Origin: Amyloporia xantha
Lineage: Eukaryota > Basidiomycota > Agaricomycetes > Polyporales > Adustoporiaceae
Direction of reading: 5' to 3'
Length of the DNA: 64,000 nucleotides
Assembly (NCBI GenBank): GCA_036971615.1
Contig: JAYKKR010000001.1
Span: forward strand, 3,100,001 to 3,164,000
The position numbers and the translations under genes were made by a program. This document shows positions 1-10,721 of this stretch, one piece after another. How positions within the stretch are numbered: position 1 is the first letter of the stretch; the number at the start of each line of letters is the position of its first letter. Under the pieces are notes generated by a model. That model made no database searches, was not told where the DNA came from, and saw nothing but the letters and a program-made list of their open reading frames with translations.

Positions 1-487
1 CCTTCATCTCCCGCCTCCTCCCCTACCTCCTCTACACACACGTGCTCTCCGCACCTCGACTTGCGGGCATCGTCCGCTCGGCACGACGCGCGCTCTTCCC
101 CGAGGGCTGGCCGGGGCCCGCGCCACCGGACCCAACGCCCGAGGAGCAGGCCGCGATGCGCGCCGAGCTCGGTCGGCGGCTGCTGGCCAGCGTGCCAGGT
201 AAGTGTGGCTTGCTTACCGCTCGATCGTCCGATACTGACTGCGTCGCGTCGCGTCCTCCACAGCGCCTCTGGCCCCGCTACTCGGCCCGACGCCCGAGGC
301 GCGATTGTACACGGTCGACGGGATGTTGGACCCGCTGTCCTCGCAGGCGTGCAATGCGCATCTCATGCTGTTCCTACTCGACCTCTTTCTGCTGACGATA
401 TTCCCGGAGCTGGGTGTGAGCGAGAGTGCTGCTGCTGCCGTGGGTCCTGAGGCAGGCGCGGATGGGGCTACTTCGAAGGCGTCGTGA
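1..487 (+). CDS. Sorting nexin C-terminal domain protein, 3' end only
   Basis: Partial gene, entering from the left edge. Exons are about 3..198 and 264..487, with a 65-bp GT-AG intron; joining them keeps one frame to the TGA at 485-487. The readable tail is about 140 residues. It starts with FISRLLPYLLYTHVLSAPR, continues with a Pro/Glu-rich stretch, and has a hydrophobic helix-like block (AHLMLFLLDLFLLTIFPEL) shortly before a low-complexity Ala/Gly/Ser end. This pattern resembles the nexin C domain that ends PX-PXA-type sorting nexins (Mdm1/SNX13/SNX25 group), which tether ER, endosome or lipid-droplet membranes. The diagnostic PX and RGS domains would lie outside the window, so the subfamily is inferred. 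The gene is convergent with the lactonase gene at 853-1680. Confidence 0.6.
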
Positions 488-852
488 TTTGCAATAGGGG
501 GTTTCAGACGACTGACGTATGATAAGGCCTTAAGAGCTTCATTCTCCGGCGCTCGGTAGAGCTATCTAGACGCAGGTATTATCGCTGTTGAAAGTAAGAC
601 ATAAGCGGTACGACGAATAAAGTATGGCGTTCAGCAGCGGGGAAGAGATAGCAAAGCATGAACGGTATACGATGAAGAAATACAAATTAGTGATGTACAA
701 TGAACTCTCGGCTGCTCTTCCATTTCTGATTCTCAGCATCTCGCAGCATGCGTCGCGAAGGCTTCGTCCATCCTACAACACGCGTACGCTATAAGTAACT
801 TCTTTCCTATCGTCTACAGGCGGTGCCGTCCTTCCGGGCCCGCCGCATCGCG
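488..852. other. Intergenic between two convergent 3' ends
   Basis: Stretch of 365 bases between two genes that end towards each other. It is AT-richer than the coding sequence on either side and carries AATAAA-like runs (for example near 616), consistent with 3' untranslated and polyadenylation sequence. I see no gene in it. Confidence 0.6.
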
Positions 853-1680
853 TCAGAGCTTGAACGGGGTCTTGGGGAACTCGACGAAGGACACGGCGTC
901 GTCGTCGACGAACCAGTACAACTGACCGGGGTATACGGGCCGTACCCTCGATGCCGGTAGGCCCTCCTCCGGCTTGTCAAGTACGGTTTTGAGGGTGTCC
1001 GCCTTGCCGGCGCCGCTTGCAACAAAAGCAATGCGAGCGGCATGGTTTATCACGGGGAATGTCAGGGTGATGCGCTTAGGCGGGGGCTTGGGGCTGTCGT
1101 CGATATACGCCACCCAGCGGTCCTCCTCGGTGAGAAGGCTGTGGCCGGGGAAGAGAGACGCGGTGTGGCCGTCCGGGCCGACGCCAAGGAGGATGAGGTC
1201 GAAGATGGGGAAGCGAGCCGAGTCCTTCTGGGCGAATTCTCGGATGAGCTCCTTCTCGTAGGCGTCACAAAGCTCTTCGAGGTCTTCCGCGAGCGAGTAG
1301 TCGATGGTGTGAATGTTGGCAGGCGGAATGGGGACCTTGGAGAAGAGCTCGTCCGTGCACAGGCGGTGGTTAGAGTCGGAGTGGTCTAGGGGCACAACCC
1401 GCTCGTCGGCGTAGAAGACTTGCCTGTGATCGGGTCAGACATAACGCTCGGACGCAAGGATGTGCGGTGCGTACCATTTGTCCCACTTAACACCGGAGTT
1501 GCCGATGAGGGCGTTCAGCTGCTTGGGCAGAGAACCGCCGGAAATAGCGACGGAGAAGCGGCCCTTCTTCTCGATGGACTCCTTCTGGGCTTTGATGATA
1601 AAGTGGGCGAGCGCGTCACACAGATCTGCGGACGTCGCGAACGAGTGCAGAATGGGGGGCGCTGGGGTGGTGGTGGGCAT
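853..1680 (-). CDS. 6-phosphogluconolactonase
   Basis: Hydrolyses 6-phosphogluconolactone to 6-phosphogluconate in the oxidative pentose phosphate pathway, in the cytosol. Exons on the minus strand are 1680..1475 and 1423..853, separated by a 51-bp intron; the splice joins KWDKW to [18 protein letters not shown]. The product is 258 residues, the usual size of the family. Visible family signatures are SGGSLPKQL near residue 50, the YADER...DSN block near residue 75 and [17 protein letters not shown] near residue 150. The start is the ATG at 1680, which gives a short N-terminus ahead of the conserved core. The upstream region at 1843-1893 holds several plausible promoter elements. Family assignment is confident; I did not choose between yeast SOL-type names. 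Confidence 0.93.
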
Positions 1681-1842
1681 GGTGAGAGAGACAAAGCAAG
1701 TGGTGGATGCGGAGAGACTGCAAAGAGAGTCGGGCACTGGTGGAGAGCGGAGGGATCTGGCTGACAGAAAGTGATAAACTTCAGAGTCCTCGGCCCTGTG
1801 CTGGGCCAAGCCGCACAAGCCTCAGCGTCCAATCTGATCCAT

Positions 1843-1893
1843 CCAATCACAGCTGACGTCATCGCGTCCCACACCACGCTCACGTGATCCAAT
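1843..1893. promoter_or_regulatory. Promoter cluster: CCAAT, CRE and E-box motifs
   Basis: Within 51 bases, about 165-215 bases upstream of the lactonase ATG at 1680, there are two CCAAT boxes (1843-1847 and 1889-1893), a palindromic TGACGTCA (1854-1861) and a CACGTG E-box (1881-1886). In fungi these are typical sites for the HAP complex, CREB/ATF-type bZIP and bHLH factors respectively. The motifs are seen; their use is inferred. Confidence 0.5.
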
Positions 1894-2066
1894 ATCCAAG
1901 ACGCGACCAAATCCCATCTTCGTAATTGGTTCTCCTCCCGGCTCTACCACTATTCTTCATATTGCAGTTGAAGCATGGTTTTAATACCCGTTGAGGGGAC
2001 TGAGAGGAATCGTAACAAACAGAGTTCAAGAACGTGCCGTAGCACGCTTCACGATACCCTACACGG

Positions 2067-3195
2067 TTACAGCCGTGTCACCGACCAGACCATCACCCAG
2101 AAGCGAGCGTCTTTATCGTCGGTGAGATCCTTCCTCTGAATTTCCTTGAGTACCGCCTCCACCTTCACCGTGCCCTTCTTGAACACCACACCGTCCCACA
2201 GCTTCGACCATGTCTCCGGCGAATGGCAGAATTGGTAGGTACCGTCCTCCCGAGGAGGCGCGTCTGTCCTGTATCCCTTGACCGGCTTCGCCCCTTGTTC
2301 TCCAAAGATGAATGAGCCAGGCTCGGGAGATAGCAGCCCAGCCAACGCACGAGCGAGCTCTAATTGCTGCGGCTCGTCGAAGAGGTGGAAGAACGAGGAG
2401 GCGAGTATCACGGAGACGTGGCCGTGCAAAGGCGACAGCGTAGTCAGCGTTGACAAATTAGGCACAGGGGTCTCTGGAAGAGAGTATAACGGCGGCACTG
2501 TCTTCAGGAATTCTTGGTCGAGCGCGTTGCCGGGTATGAAATGCGCAGGGAGCTGCTCTGGAGTCGTCTTGAATAACTGGTGGCCAAGATGCAAGAATTC
2601 TGAAAACCGGGTGTTACCGTGTCAGCATCTTCGCATTACGCTTGCTATACGGCGATACGGCGATTACCTGCATGAAGATCCGACGCGATCGCATTTTCAG
2701 CGGGAAATCCGTCCGCAACTGCTTTCCTCAAGTCGTTTCCGACTGAAAGCAATCAAGCCGAGTGAGTATAATCTACACATCGCCTGTGTGCATAGGCTTA
2801 CAGCAGCAGCCAATATCCAGAAAAATAGCGCCCTTGCGTTCCTTCCCGATCTTCAGGAGTTGGGGATACGCGGGTAAGCGGGAGATTTTGAGTCTGCATT
2901 CACGTCCCATTAGTTGAATTCGAACAGGTCACGACTTGGGCGCCGCGCCAGTCGGTCGGATACTGTACACACCTGGCAAATACAAAACCACGAATGCATG
3001 GGTAAGGGAATACCTGTATTTGGAGAGGCAAGTCAAATTTGCAGCCTCCTTGCGGTTCAGGAGTGTGTGGCTTACCTTCCATGCGTCGGCCTGGACTTTC
3101 ATAATATGATCTTTGAGCTCGTTGTCATCTTGGATTCCGGTTTGGGTCTTGAGGTATTCAATCTCATGTGCTTCGAGAGGGAAGTCCTTGTTCAT
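2067..3195 (-). CDS. SAM-dependent methyltransferase, copy A
   Basis: First of three tandem paralogs. Minus-strand exons are 3195..3076, 3013..2973, 2893..2802, 2742..2668 and 2599..2067, giving 286 residues with all phases closing. The predicted protein begins MNKDFPLEAHEIEYLKTQTG. It has the SAM-binding motif I (FLDIGCCFGNDLRKAVADG, created only by splicing exons 3 and 4) followed by an acidic motif ASDLH. A C-terminal half follows with AHFIPGNAL and the SSFFHLFDEPQQLELARAL stretch typical of a fungal methyltransferase family that includes meroterpenoid-pathway enzymes such as AusD. The substrate is unknown. No polyketide synthase, terpene cyclase or P450 lies nearby, so a secondary-metabolite cluster is not supported. 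A minus-strand TATATAAG box lies at 3283-3290, about 90 bases upstream. Confidence 0.9.
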
Positions 3196-4082
3196 AATGT
3201 CGGAATGCTGATCGTGGATGGTGCAAGTTCAGGCGTAGAAGAGACGTTCCCTGCTGGTACAAAAAGGTTGGAACACGCATGCCTTATATACTAGCAATGG
3301 CTGCCGTACTCAGGCTGAGTGAGACAAACTCTGCCGTCGCCCGGGATTTTCCAGGCTCATAGGTGAAAGCAATTGGTATTCGGGGCGCGGCCGTATGCCG
3401 TGGCCGCTTCGGGCCAGTCCTCCCGCGGCATCACGCTTTCTTCCTCTGGCCGTGAGTAAGAGAGGTTGTCTCGATGAAGCCGACCTGCCATAGATTCCGA
3501 GGGGCCATCAATTCCATTATTTAATGAGCGTCAAGATCTAATCTCAGTTCGTAGTAGGTTCAAGACTTCAAGTTTTTTGGAACAGCGCAGCAGCTCCAGA
3601 GCGCCCCTGGGCCCCTCTCCGTAGCTGCTTGCAAACTGCAATTGTCCAATTTACGGAGGAGCGCTCGTATGCGAACGGAATAAGCGAGACCCTTCAAGCT
3701 GGCATCTGTGAGAATGCGCAACGACCCTAGAAGGAACAGTAAAAACGGTGGCTATAGACGGAGTCGTTTGACGATCGAATGGATCTCGATTCTTTGCTCA
3801 AATTTCCATCACCACCGAAGTTGTTTCTGATCTGAGGAGAACCGGTATGATCGACTCCAATGGACTCGGTACTGTGGTTTAGAGCACTAGCAGCAAGGGC
3901 TCAAACCCCAAACAAATGCCACATTGGTGGTAAATAGTTTCAGGCCCGTGACTTTTTTCGATGCATCGCAGCGATTCACTTGTGCTCCTATCTCCATATG
4001 ACATTCCTAGCACGTATTACTATCAGAGTCACATACACCTATATATACACATGCTCCGCTGCAGCATCGGCGAGAACGATGT
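3196..4082. other. Intergenic, promoter of methyltransferase A
   Basis: Stretch of 887 bases between copies A and B. The part next to copy A holds its TATA-like box and the block shared with the copy B promoter (3389-3468). The rest (about 3500-4080) shows no open coding structure and no repeat that I can recognise. Confidence 0.6.
3389..3468 (-). promoter_or_regulatory. Promoter block shared by methyltransferases A and B
   Basis: On the + strand GGCCGTATGCCGTGGCCGCT followed by TCGGGCCAGTCCTCC starts 194 bases upstream of the copy A ATG. A near-identical block sits at 5398-5438, 199 bases upstream of the copy B ATG. A second shared piece, GTGAGTAAGAGAGGTT here and GTGAGTCAAGAGGTTT at about 5466-5482, follows in the same order. 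The matched sequence and spacing are seen; shared regulation is inferred, and simple inheritance by duplication is the alternative. Confidence 0.55.
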
Positions 4083-5199
4083 TTACAACCGTGTCACAGA
4101 CCATACCATCACCCAGAAACGAGCATTTTCATTGTCAGTGAGATCCTTCCTCAAGATCTCTTTGAGCATCGCTTCGACCTTTACCGTCCCCTTCTTGAAA
4201 ACCACACCATCCCACAGCCCAGTCCAGGTCTCCGGCGAGTGACAGAATTGGTAGGTGCCATCCTTGCGGGGAGGCGCGTCGGTCCTGTAGCTCTTCACGG
4301 GCTTTGCGCCGTGCTCGCCAAAGATGAGCGAGCCGGGCTCAGGAGAGAGCAGCCCAGCAAGTGCGCGGGCGAGCTCGAGTTGCTGCGGCTCGTCGAAGAG
4401 GTGGAAGAAAGAGGATGCGTGTATGGCGGAGACGTGACCCGCGAGAGGTGTCAACGTAGTCAAAGCAGATAACGTGGGCACAGGTGTCTCTGGAGGGGAA
4501 TAGAATGGCGGCACCGTCTTCAGGAATTCCTGGCTGAGCGCATCGCCGGGTATGAAGTGCGCAGGGAACTGCTCGGGAGTAGTCTTGAATAGCTGGTGAC
4601 CAAGTTGCCAGAATTCTGGGTGTAAGACGTCAGTGTCTACATCTCTCATACAGGCTCCGCAAGAGCTAGAGACTCACCTGCGTGGATATCCGACGCAATG
4701 GCGTTTTCAACGGGAAAGCCGTCCGCAACTGCTTTCCTCAGGTCGTTTCCGACTGGAGGACATGACGCTGAGTGAGTCTGGCTCCTTTATTCACCAGATG
4801 CAACGAAGCACTTACAGCAGCAGCCAATGTCAAGGAAGATGGCACCCTTGCGCTCCTTCCCGAGCTTCAAGAGCTGGCTGTACGCGGGCAAGCGGGAGAT
4901 TTTGAGCCTGCATGCGTGTACAATGAGCTCCACTAGAAAGAATAGCCCTTGGAGACTACCGGGAGACCACAAACGTACCGGGCAAACACAAAACCGCGGA
5001 TGCAGGGATAAGGGAAGACCTATATTTAGCATGCGAATGAGTCCCATTGGCGTAGAGCGCTCGTACTCACCTCCCATGCGTCAGCCTGAACTTTCATGAG
5101 ATGATCACTCAGTGCAGCGTCGTCCTGGATTCCAGTCTGTGTCTTGAGATATTCGAGCTCGAAGGGTTCGAGGGGATACTCATTGAAGCCGTTCACCAT
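4083..5199 (-). CDS. SAM-dependent methyltransferase, copy B
   Basis: Second paralog. Minus-strand exons are 5199..5071, 5019..4979, 4907..4816, 4752..4678 and 4615..4083, giving 289 residues. Exons 2 to 5 have exactly the same lengths as in copies A and C (41, 92, 75 and 533 nt); only exon 1 differs (129 nt here). The protein starts MVNGFNEYPLEPFELEYLK, keeps the VFPYPCIRGFVFAR exon, the motif I DIGCCFGND and the conserved C-terminal half ending MVWSVTRL. A TATA-like element (ATAAAAGG on the minus strand, 5309-5316) lies about 110 bases upstream. It is probably catalytically active, since no motif is missing. The substrate is unknown. Confidence 0.9.
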
Positions 5200-5397
5200 G
5201 ATTGTGTATAACGGTTCGCAGGTGACTGCTGTGGAGGCTTTGCTGAGCGCAGGTCAAGTGTTGAGTTTAGTGATGATAGTGATGATACAGTTGAATGAAC
5301 AAAGCGGGCCTTTTATGTCTGGGTCCTGCTGGATCTCTTCTTACTCCGAGTCGTGACCGGAGCTCGTTTTCCAGTCAATGACGAGTTTGTGCTGTGA

Positions 5398-5482
5398 GGC
5401 CGTAAGCCGTGCCGGCTTCGGGCCAATACCTCCACGGCAGCTTGTGCTGCCAGTGCTTCCAGAGGCGTGAGTCAAGAGGTTT
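5398..5482 (-). promoter_or_regulatory. Promoter block of methyltransferase B matching that of A
   Basis: GGCCGTAAGCCGTGCCGGCT then TCGGGCCAATACCTCC, followed about 30 bases on by GTGAGTCAAGAGG. Order and distance from the start codon match the copy A block at 3389-3468. I did not find it upstream of copy C. Confidence 0.5.
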
Positions 5483-5556
5483 GAATAAGAGATCAAGATG
5501 AATGGAGTCTATGAATATGTTAGCCAAGTTCTAGCGAAGGCGGTCCATCAGTAGCC

Positions 5557-6239
5557 AGGACCCCCGAATATAGGAGGGTAACCCTGATCCCGATACGGAC
5601 AAAAGTCTCACCTGAGGAACCCTGATCCCTGATTTTTTCCGGACGGATTCGACCTCCAGCGACCTGAACCCTGCGGCGGCTACCCGGACACACCGGCCAA
5701 CTTTGCCGGGAAGCCTGATCCTCTCGCAGACAAAGCCTCTGCCGAGTCGCCGAGAGCCGGCGAAACCTCTGACCAGTGACAGCAGGCCGACCGAGGCCAA
5801 CTCAACACTCATCGCCGAACCCGGTCTTCACAAATAAGTATTTGGTCAATCACAATGGTCACGAAGGGCTCTTTTTGCGACCCAACTTTGTCTGGTCATT
5901 GGACATCCAACTGAACTGACCCCTCCGCCAAGCGGCGTGATGTCTAGAGTTCATGCAAAAAGCTCTTTGTGACTGAAATGCAGCATTTGCCAGTAACAAT
6001 GACGAATTAAAGCATAAGTATAGGGAATTTAGTGAATTTTGACACCCTGATCCACCCTGCCCGGACAAATTGCAGCTGCGGCTATGCCTGAGCCAAATTC
6101 CGGACATTTTTGACCGAAAGGGGCGGAAGCCTGATTTTTTCCGGACATTTCAGGCGAAAATTTGGGAATTTTTACCGGACATAAAGGCCGATTTTCGGGA
6201 ATTTGGGATCAGGGTTGCCCTCCTATATTCGGGGGTCCT
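5557..6239. mobile_element. Non-autonomous DNA transposon (MITE), hAT-like by its 8-bp target duplication
   Basis: A 683-bp element bounded by 35-bp terminal inverted repeats at 5557-5591 (begins AGGACCCCCGAATATAGGAG) and 6205-6239, differing at one position. It is flanked by a perfect 8-bp direct repeat CAGTAGCC at 5549-5556 and 6240-6247. An internal 17-bp direct repeat CCTGATTTTTTCCGGAC occurs at 5628-5644 and 6130-6146. No long reading frame resembles a transposase, so it must be mobilised in trans. Eight-base duplications are typical of hAT, and P elements also make them; the 35-bp repeat is long for hAT, so the superfamily is tentative. It lies between methyltransferase copies B and C. 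Confidence 0.85.
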
Positions 6240-6247
6240 CAGTAGCC

Positions 6248-6738
6248 GCGGCGTCCTCAACGAGATCGATCAGATCGAAAAGTGGGTATCCTGAGTTAAA
6301 AGAATTATCTACTCTGCTCCGAGCAGGAGACTATATTCAATTTGAAGGACTCAATCGCCGCGACAGTATACAATATTATAACACTACTCAAGCAAGTTGT
6401 GTCAACATGTTTTCTAGATGCTTAGCAGTCCGACACTCGTTTATCCGTACCGTGTTCTTTGCACGAGAGATACTGGTAGTTACTGCCAGTGCGGGGCGGG
6501 GCGATCTTCTCGTTTACCTTTCTTATCGAGGAATAAGAAAACTTGGAATTAATGCTCAGTACGCCTCCCGTCTGCAGCGTCATCTCGAAAGTACATAACG
6601 ATCAACAAATTCTACTACTAGCGAGCTTGAAAGTTCATTTTCATTAGCTTGAGCATAGGAGATACCGATATATTCCTTATATAGATTACGTACAAACGTA
6701 CACGCGCATAGGATCTAACTCTGCTTTGCCTTTATCAC
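6248..6738. other. Intergenic, downstream of methyltransferase C
   Basis: About 490 bases between the transposon and the 3' end of copy C. It is AT-rich and has no coding structure that I can defend. Confidence 0.5.
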
Positions 6739-7840
6739 TCACAACCGCGTTACGGACCACGCCATTACGTAGAAGCTAGCGCCTTCCTTATTCGTGAGAT
6801 CATTCCGGTCAATCTCTACCAGCGTGGTCTCGACCTTCACAGTCCCTTTCTTGAAAATTAGGCCATCCCATAGCTCAGTCCAAGTCTCCGGCGAGTGGCA
6901 GAATTGATAGGTACCGTCCTTGCGAGGAGGCGCGCCGGTCCTGTAGCCCTTCACGGGCTTGGCACCATGCTCGCCAAATATGAGCGAGCCGGGCTCAGGA
7001 GAGAGCAGCCCATCAAGTGCGTGGGCGAGCTCGAGTTGCTGGGGCTCGTCAAACAGGTGGAAGAAAGAGGATGCGTGTATGGCGGAGACGTGACCCACGA
7101 GAGGGGTCAACGTAGTTAAAGTAGATAGCGTGGGCACAGGTGTCTCAGGAGGAGAGTAGAAGGGCGGCACCGTCTTAAGAAACTCCTGGCTGAGCGCATC
7201 GCCGGGTATGAAGTGTGCAGGGAACTGCTCGGGAGTAGTCTTGAACAGCTGGTGGCCAAGCTGCCAGAATTCTGAGCGCGGGACATCAGCATTTGATATA
7301 TCGCGTGGAGGTCTGAAGGCGAGATGTTCTAACCTGCTTGAATATCGGACGCAATGGCGTTCTCAGCGGGAAATCCGTCCGCGACAGCCTTACGTACGTC
7401 ATTCCCGACTTTCGGTGATATAGTAAGATTAGATATTGCCCAAAGTTCGAATTCACTCACAACAGCAGCCGATATCGAGAAGAATTGCACCCTTTCGCTC
7501 CTTTCCGAGTTTCAGTAACTGGCTATACGCGGGTAGACGGGATATTTTGAGCCTATATGTATGAACATGAGTGTGAATATTACAACGGTATCCACGGCCA
7601 TACTTAGTGAAGACGAAACGGTGAATACATGGATAAGGGAAGACCTGTGTTGTTCCGTTGTCAGTCAATAATCGAGAATGTGAGGCAGGACGCTGTTTGA
7701 AGTCTCACCTCCCAAGCGTCCGCTTGGACTTTCATCAAATGCTCCTTCATCTCGTCCTCATTCTGAATGCCAGTCTGTGCTCTGAAGAATTCCATCTCCT
7801 GCTTCGTGAGGGAGTAAAATTCATCATCGAGGCGAACCAT
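6739..7840 (-). CDS. SAM-dependent methyltransferase, copy C
   Basis: Third paralog. Minus-strand exons are 7840..7709, 7644..7604, 7552..7461, 7408..7334 and 7271..6739, giving 290 residues. Exon lengths 2-5 equal those of copies A and B. Exon 1 is the most diverged (MVRLDDEFYSLTKQEMEFFR). The exon 2 product reads VFPYPCIHRFVFTK, where A and B have RGFVFAR. Motif I (LLDIGCCFGND) is intact after splicing. The donor of intron 4 is GTTAGA, weaker than its counterparts. The last exon carries ETTLVEIDRNDLTNKEGASF where A and B have AVLKEIQ-type sequence, so the C-terminus has drifted. A TATTTAA element sits at 7929-7935, about 90 bases upstream. Function as for copies A and B. Confidence 0.89.
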
Positions 7841-9198
7841 GATGCAAGTGGGAGATCGGTGGTGAGGGGTTGGGCGGGATGGTATGTGAGAATTGTGAAG
7901 ATGAAGACCGGGAGATAGCCTTCAGGGGTATTTAATCCTGAAGCTGGCATTGTTCGTGTTTACGTGTCGGTGTCGGCGTCCGAACATAAAAAGCTAGACT
8001 TCCCAGTCGAAGCAATGCTCAGTATTTGTGGTAACCTGGGCCCACTGAGTTGGCCCTCTGGTCTGTTCATTGAGCAAGAACGACATGAGAGCGAAGTCAG
8101 ATAGACATCTTCAAAGAACCCCATGATCCTTGTTAGTGCTAAGTCAACTGGCGCACAGTTGTTACACTTAGTAGGCCAAGGGTGTGAACGACATGTAGCA
8201 TTGGGCACGCACGTATGATTAAGTTCTTCAAGAAGAGTGCGTTGCGCGCCATCAGTACCCATTCACCAGGACATGTAGTGTATGTACACGATGCAGAGCA
8301 CCCCTGCACATGTGTATCGAAGTTGATTGAACGACTGACTTCGTTCTGAGGTTAATTTATGAGCCTACGCTACTCAGCAATGAGTGGTAAGGACGGAACT
8401 CAACATTTCTGCGCAGTCTACAAGTATGTTACACTGACTCTGACAGTCACAAATTGTAGCCGCTGTGGTGGCGAAGGCGCTGAAGTGGCCAATTGATCGA
8501 ACCTGTTTCAATTTGTACGCACGGGCGCTTCAATTGGTGCCCAACTCTTCTATCGTTATCCACCTCGAGGATCCGAGTCTACGTGATGCCTGCCAGAATA
8601 GTGCCAGAATCTGACCCAGTAGAATCTACTAGACAGCGCGCATCTTGAGCTTGTGTGCTTGGGGTTCGCAGTGCTCTTGAGCACGTCGGGAACACACAGT
8701 CTCCTGTGAACAGAGTAGATGCTTCCTTCAACCTTCGCAGGCTCAGGATATCCGTATCTGACGAAACACTAACTGGCGACTGCTCATAGCACTAGCGTTG
8801 ATCATGCGGCATGCCGGGATCATGGCGTCGGTAACCTTCTTGTTAAGTTCTTTGAAATGAGGACATTCACGTACTCACAGCGGATCCTTCGAAGACGATG
8901 TGTAACAATGGAAAACTGATAATAGATGTGGAGGTGAGGTCGAATTTCACTCGACAAATGCTATCTTCGCCAAGTCGTGGCACTTGTACATGTGGAGTCC
9001 AGTCCTTTTCTTCGCGACATTTACCTGCATCGAAGAACTGAAGTTCATGCAATCTGCATTAGGCCGAGGTCTTATCTCATGACCCATGTAGTCACATCAA
9101 GTGCACGGGTGTCTCCTCCCAGCTCGGCATATTTAGATAAAGGTGGTCATGATACACTGGCCACCTGCTCAATCTTCCCCTCTTCAAGCACTTCATCG
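7841..9198. other. Intergenic, 1.36 kb, divergent promoters
   Basis: Lies between the starts of methyltransferase C (minus) and the first RBR ligase (plus). Beyond the TATA-like element at 7929-7935 I see no gene, tRNA or clear repeat. The RBR frame stays open upstream of 9199, as far as about 8977, so part of the right end could be 5' coding sequence if an earlier start were used. Confidence 0.5.
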
Positions 9199-10721
9199 AT
9201 GACACTCGTTGTGAAGGGCGACGGCGACCTCTTGTCTCATCTTCATGATGAGACATCGCTTCTCGAACTGATAGCGGAGCTAAGCTTGGAGGACATCGAC
9301 GAGATTCAAGCAGGTCGGAAGGGCAAGGGAACGGCCTCCTCCGTCCCCGCGGATGAGGATATCGCTTTCCAAGTGTTCGCTGAAGAGGCACGCTCGCTTC
9401 TAAGCTCCACGAAGGATATGGCCTTGGCACGCAGCATCGACAGTGCGTTGGAGACGGATTGCTTGCTGATGCAAGAGTTTGAGCGAGCCGAGGCGTGTGC
9501 TCGTGACGATCGTGATTTTGCCCTTGCTCTTTCGCAAGGACGCTCGCGACCCTCTCGAACCAGCGCAAGCATCGGAGCGCCGTCTGGCTCGAGTATGAAC
9601 CATACTGGGCGGTCGCCAACTCTCTTTCCACCAGAGTGAGATCCTTCCACACCTCATCGATTGTCGAAGTCAGCCCTGACAATGTAACTACAGGAATAGG
9701 GCTGTATCTTCGACGGCGGCTTCGTCCAGCAAGTCGGCTCTGTCGTTCAAAACTACTCGTACCGCTCCGGCCATAGAAATAAAGTTGATGATTTTTCATA
9801 CTGATGTGTTCGCGTTCGCTGATTGTACTTCTCCCAGACGCGAGACGTGTGTGTTCTGTAGAGAAATGATTGAAGGTCTTGAAGTTCGTGCGCCATGCGG
9901 TCATTTCTGGGACATCCGATGTCTCGTCGAACTTTTCCGCGCGGCGACCACTGATGAATCCTTGTACCCTCCACGATGCTGCCAGCAACCATTCCCAGTG
10001 AGCGAAATTCGACGTCACCTTCCTGCAGAATTGTTGGCAGCCTTCAACAAGAAATCCATCGAATTCAGCACCGCCGATCGCGTTTACTGCCACCGCCCGA
10101 CCTGTTCTGCCTTTCTGGGCGCAGCGACAACCAGTCCGTCTGTGAAGACATGCACGGTGTGTTGGCAGAATACCTGCGGGCTTTGCAAAGAACGAGCACA
10201 TCCATCGCAACCTTGTCCCACGGACGACGCTCCTATCCTTGCCTTAGCAGACGAGGAAGGCTGGAAGCGCTGCCCCGGATGCCGCCATCTCGTAGAACTC
10301 ACCCAAGGCTGTTACCACATGACCTGCAGGTGCAGGAAACAATTTTGCTACGTCTGCACGGAGACGTGGAAGAAATGTAATTGTCCACAGTGGGACGAGG
10401 CTAGGCTGCTTGTGACGGCAGAGAACAGGGTCCAAAGGCAGCTTCCGGCGGGTGCGCCTCCTGCTCCCGTCCAATACCAGCGGATGGTCGCACAAGCGGC
10501 TGAGCGCCTTCGTGATGACCACGACTGCCAACACGCCTGGAGATATCGATCTGGTGGAGGACAGTGTGAGAACTGCTACCACTATCTTGGTGTATTTCTG
10601 CTCGTGAGTCGTAGCAATCTAGCGCGCGAACGTCATTTACCTGATCACCTCGTGTTATCCGCAGAATTGCAGATACTGTCAATTGAATGTGTGTGCGCGA
10701 TGTCGACGCAACAGGTTATAG
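9199..10721 (+). CDS. RBR (RING-IBR-RING) E3 ubiquitin ligase 1
   Basis: Transfers ubiquitin to unknown substrates by the RING/HECT hybrid mechanism. Exons are 9199..9635, 9694..10603 and 10665..10721, giving 467 residues. The N-terminal 200 residues are acidic and helical, with DRDFALALSQGR near their end. Then follow RING1 (starting ETCVFCREMIEG, with APCGH and later a CC pair), the IBR (YCHRPTCSAFLG...CKERAHPSQPC) and RING2 (CPGCRHLVELTQGCYHMTC). The last Cys of HMTC is the expected catalytic residue. The final exon supplies NCRYCQLNVCARCRRNRL, a Cys-rich tail common in fungal RBR proteins. The start at 9199 was chosen by alignment with the paralog at 11326; upstream in-frame ATG codons, for example at 9079, are possible. 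Confidence 0.9.

Noticed and set aside
5531..5812. Frame inside the 683-bp element as a possible transposase remnant
   Set aside because: Short, and no DDE-type or hAT dimerisation features; the element is better described as non-coding.
2067..7840. Methyltransferase array as part of a secondary-metabolite cluster
   Set aside because: No polyketide or peptide synthase, terpene cyclase, P450 or pathway regulator lies in the adjoining sequence.
9092..10210. 372-codon frame on the minus strand
   Set aside because: It lies antisense to the RBR ligase exons, has no family resemblance and is explained by the codon bias of the real gene.
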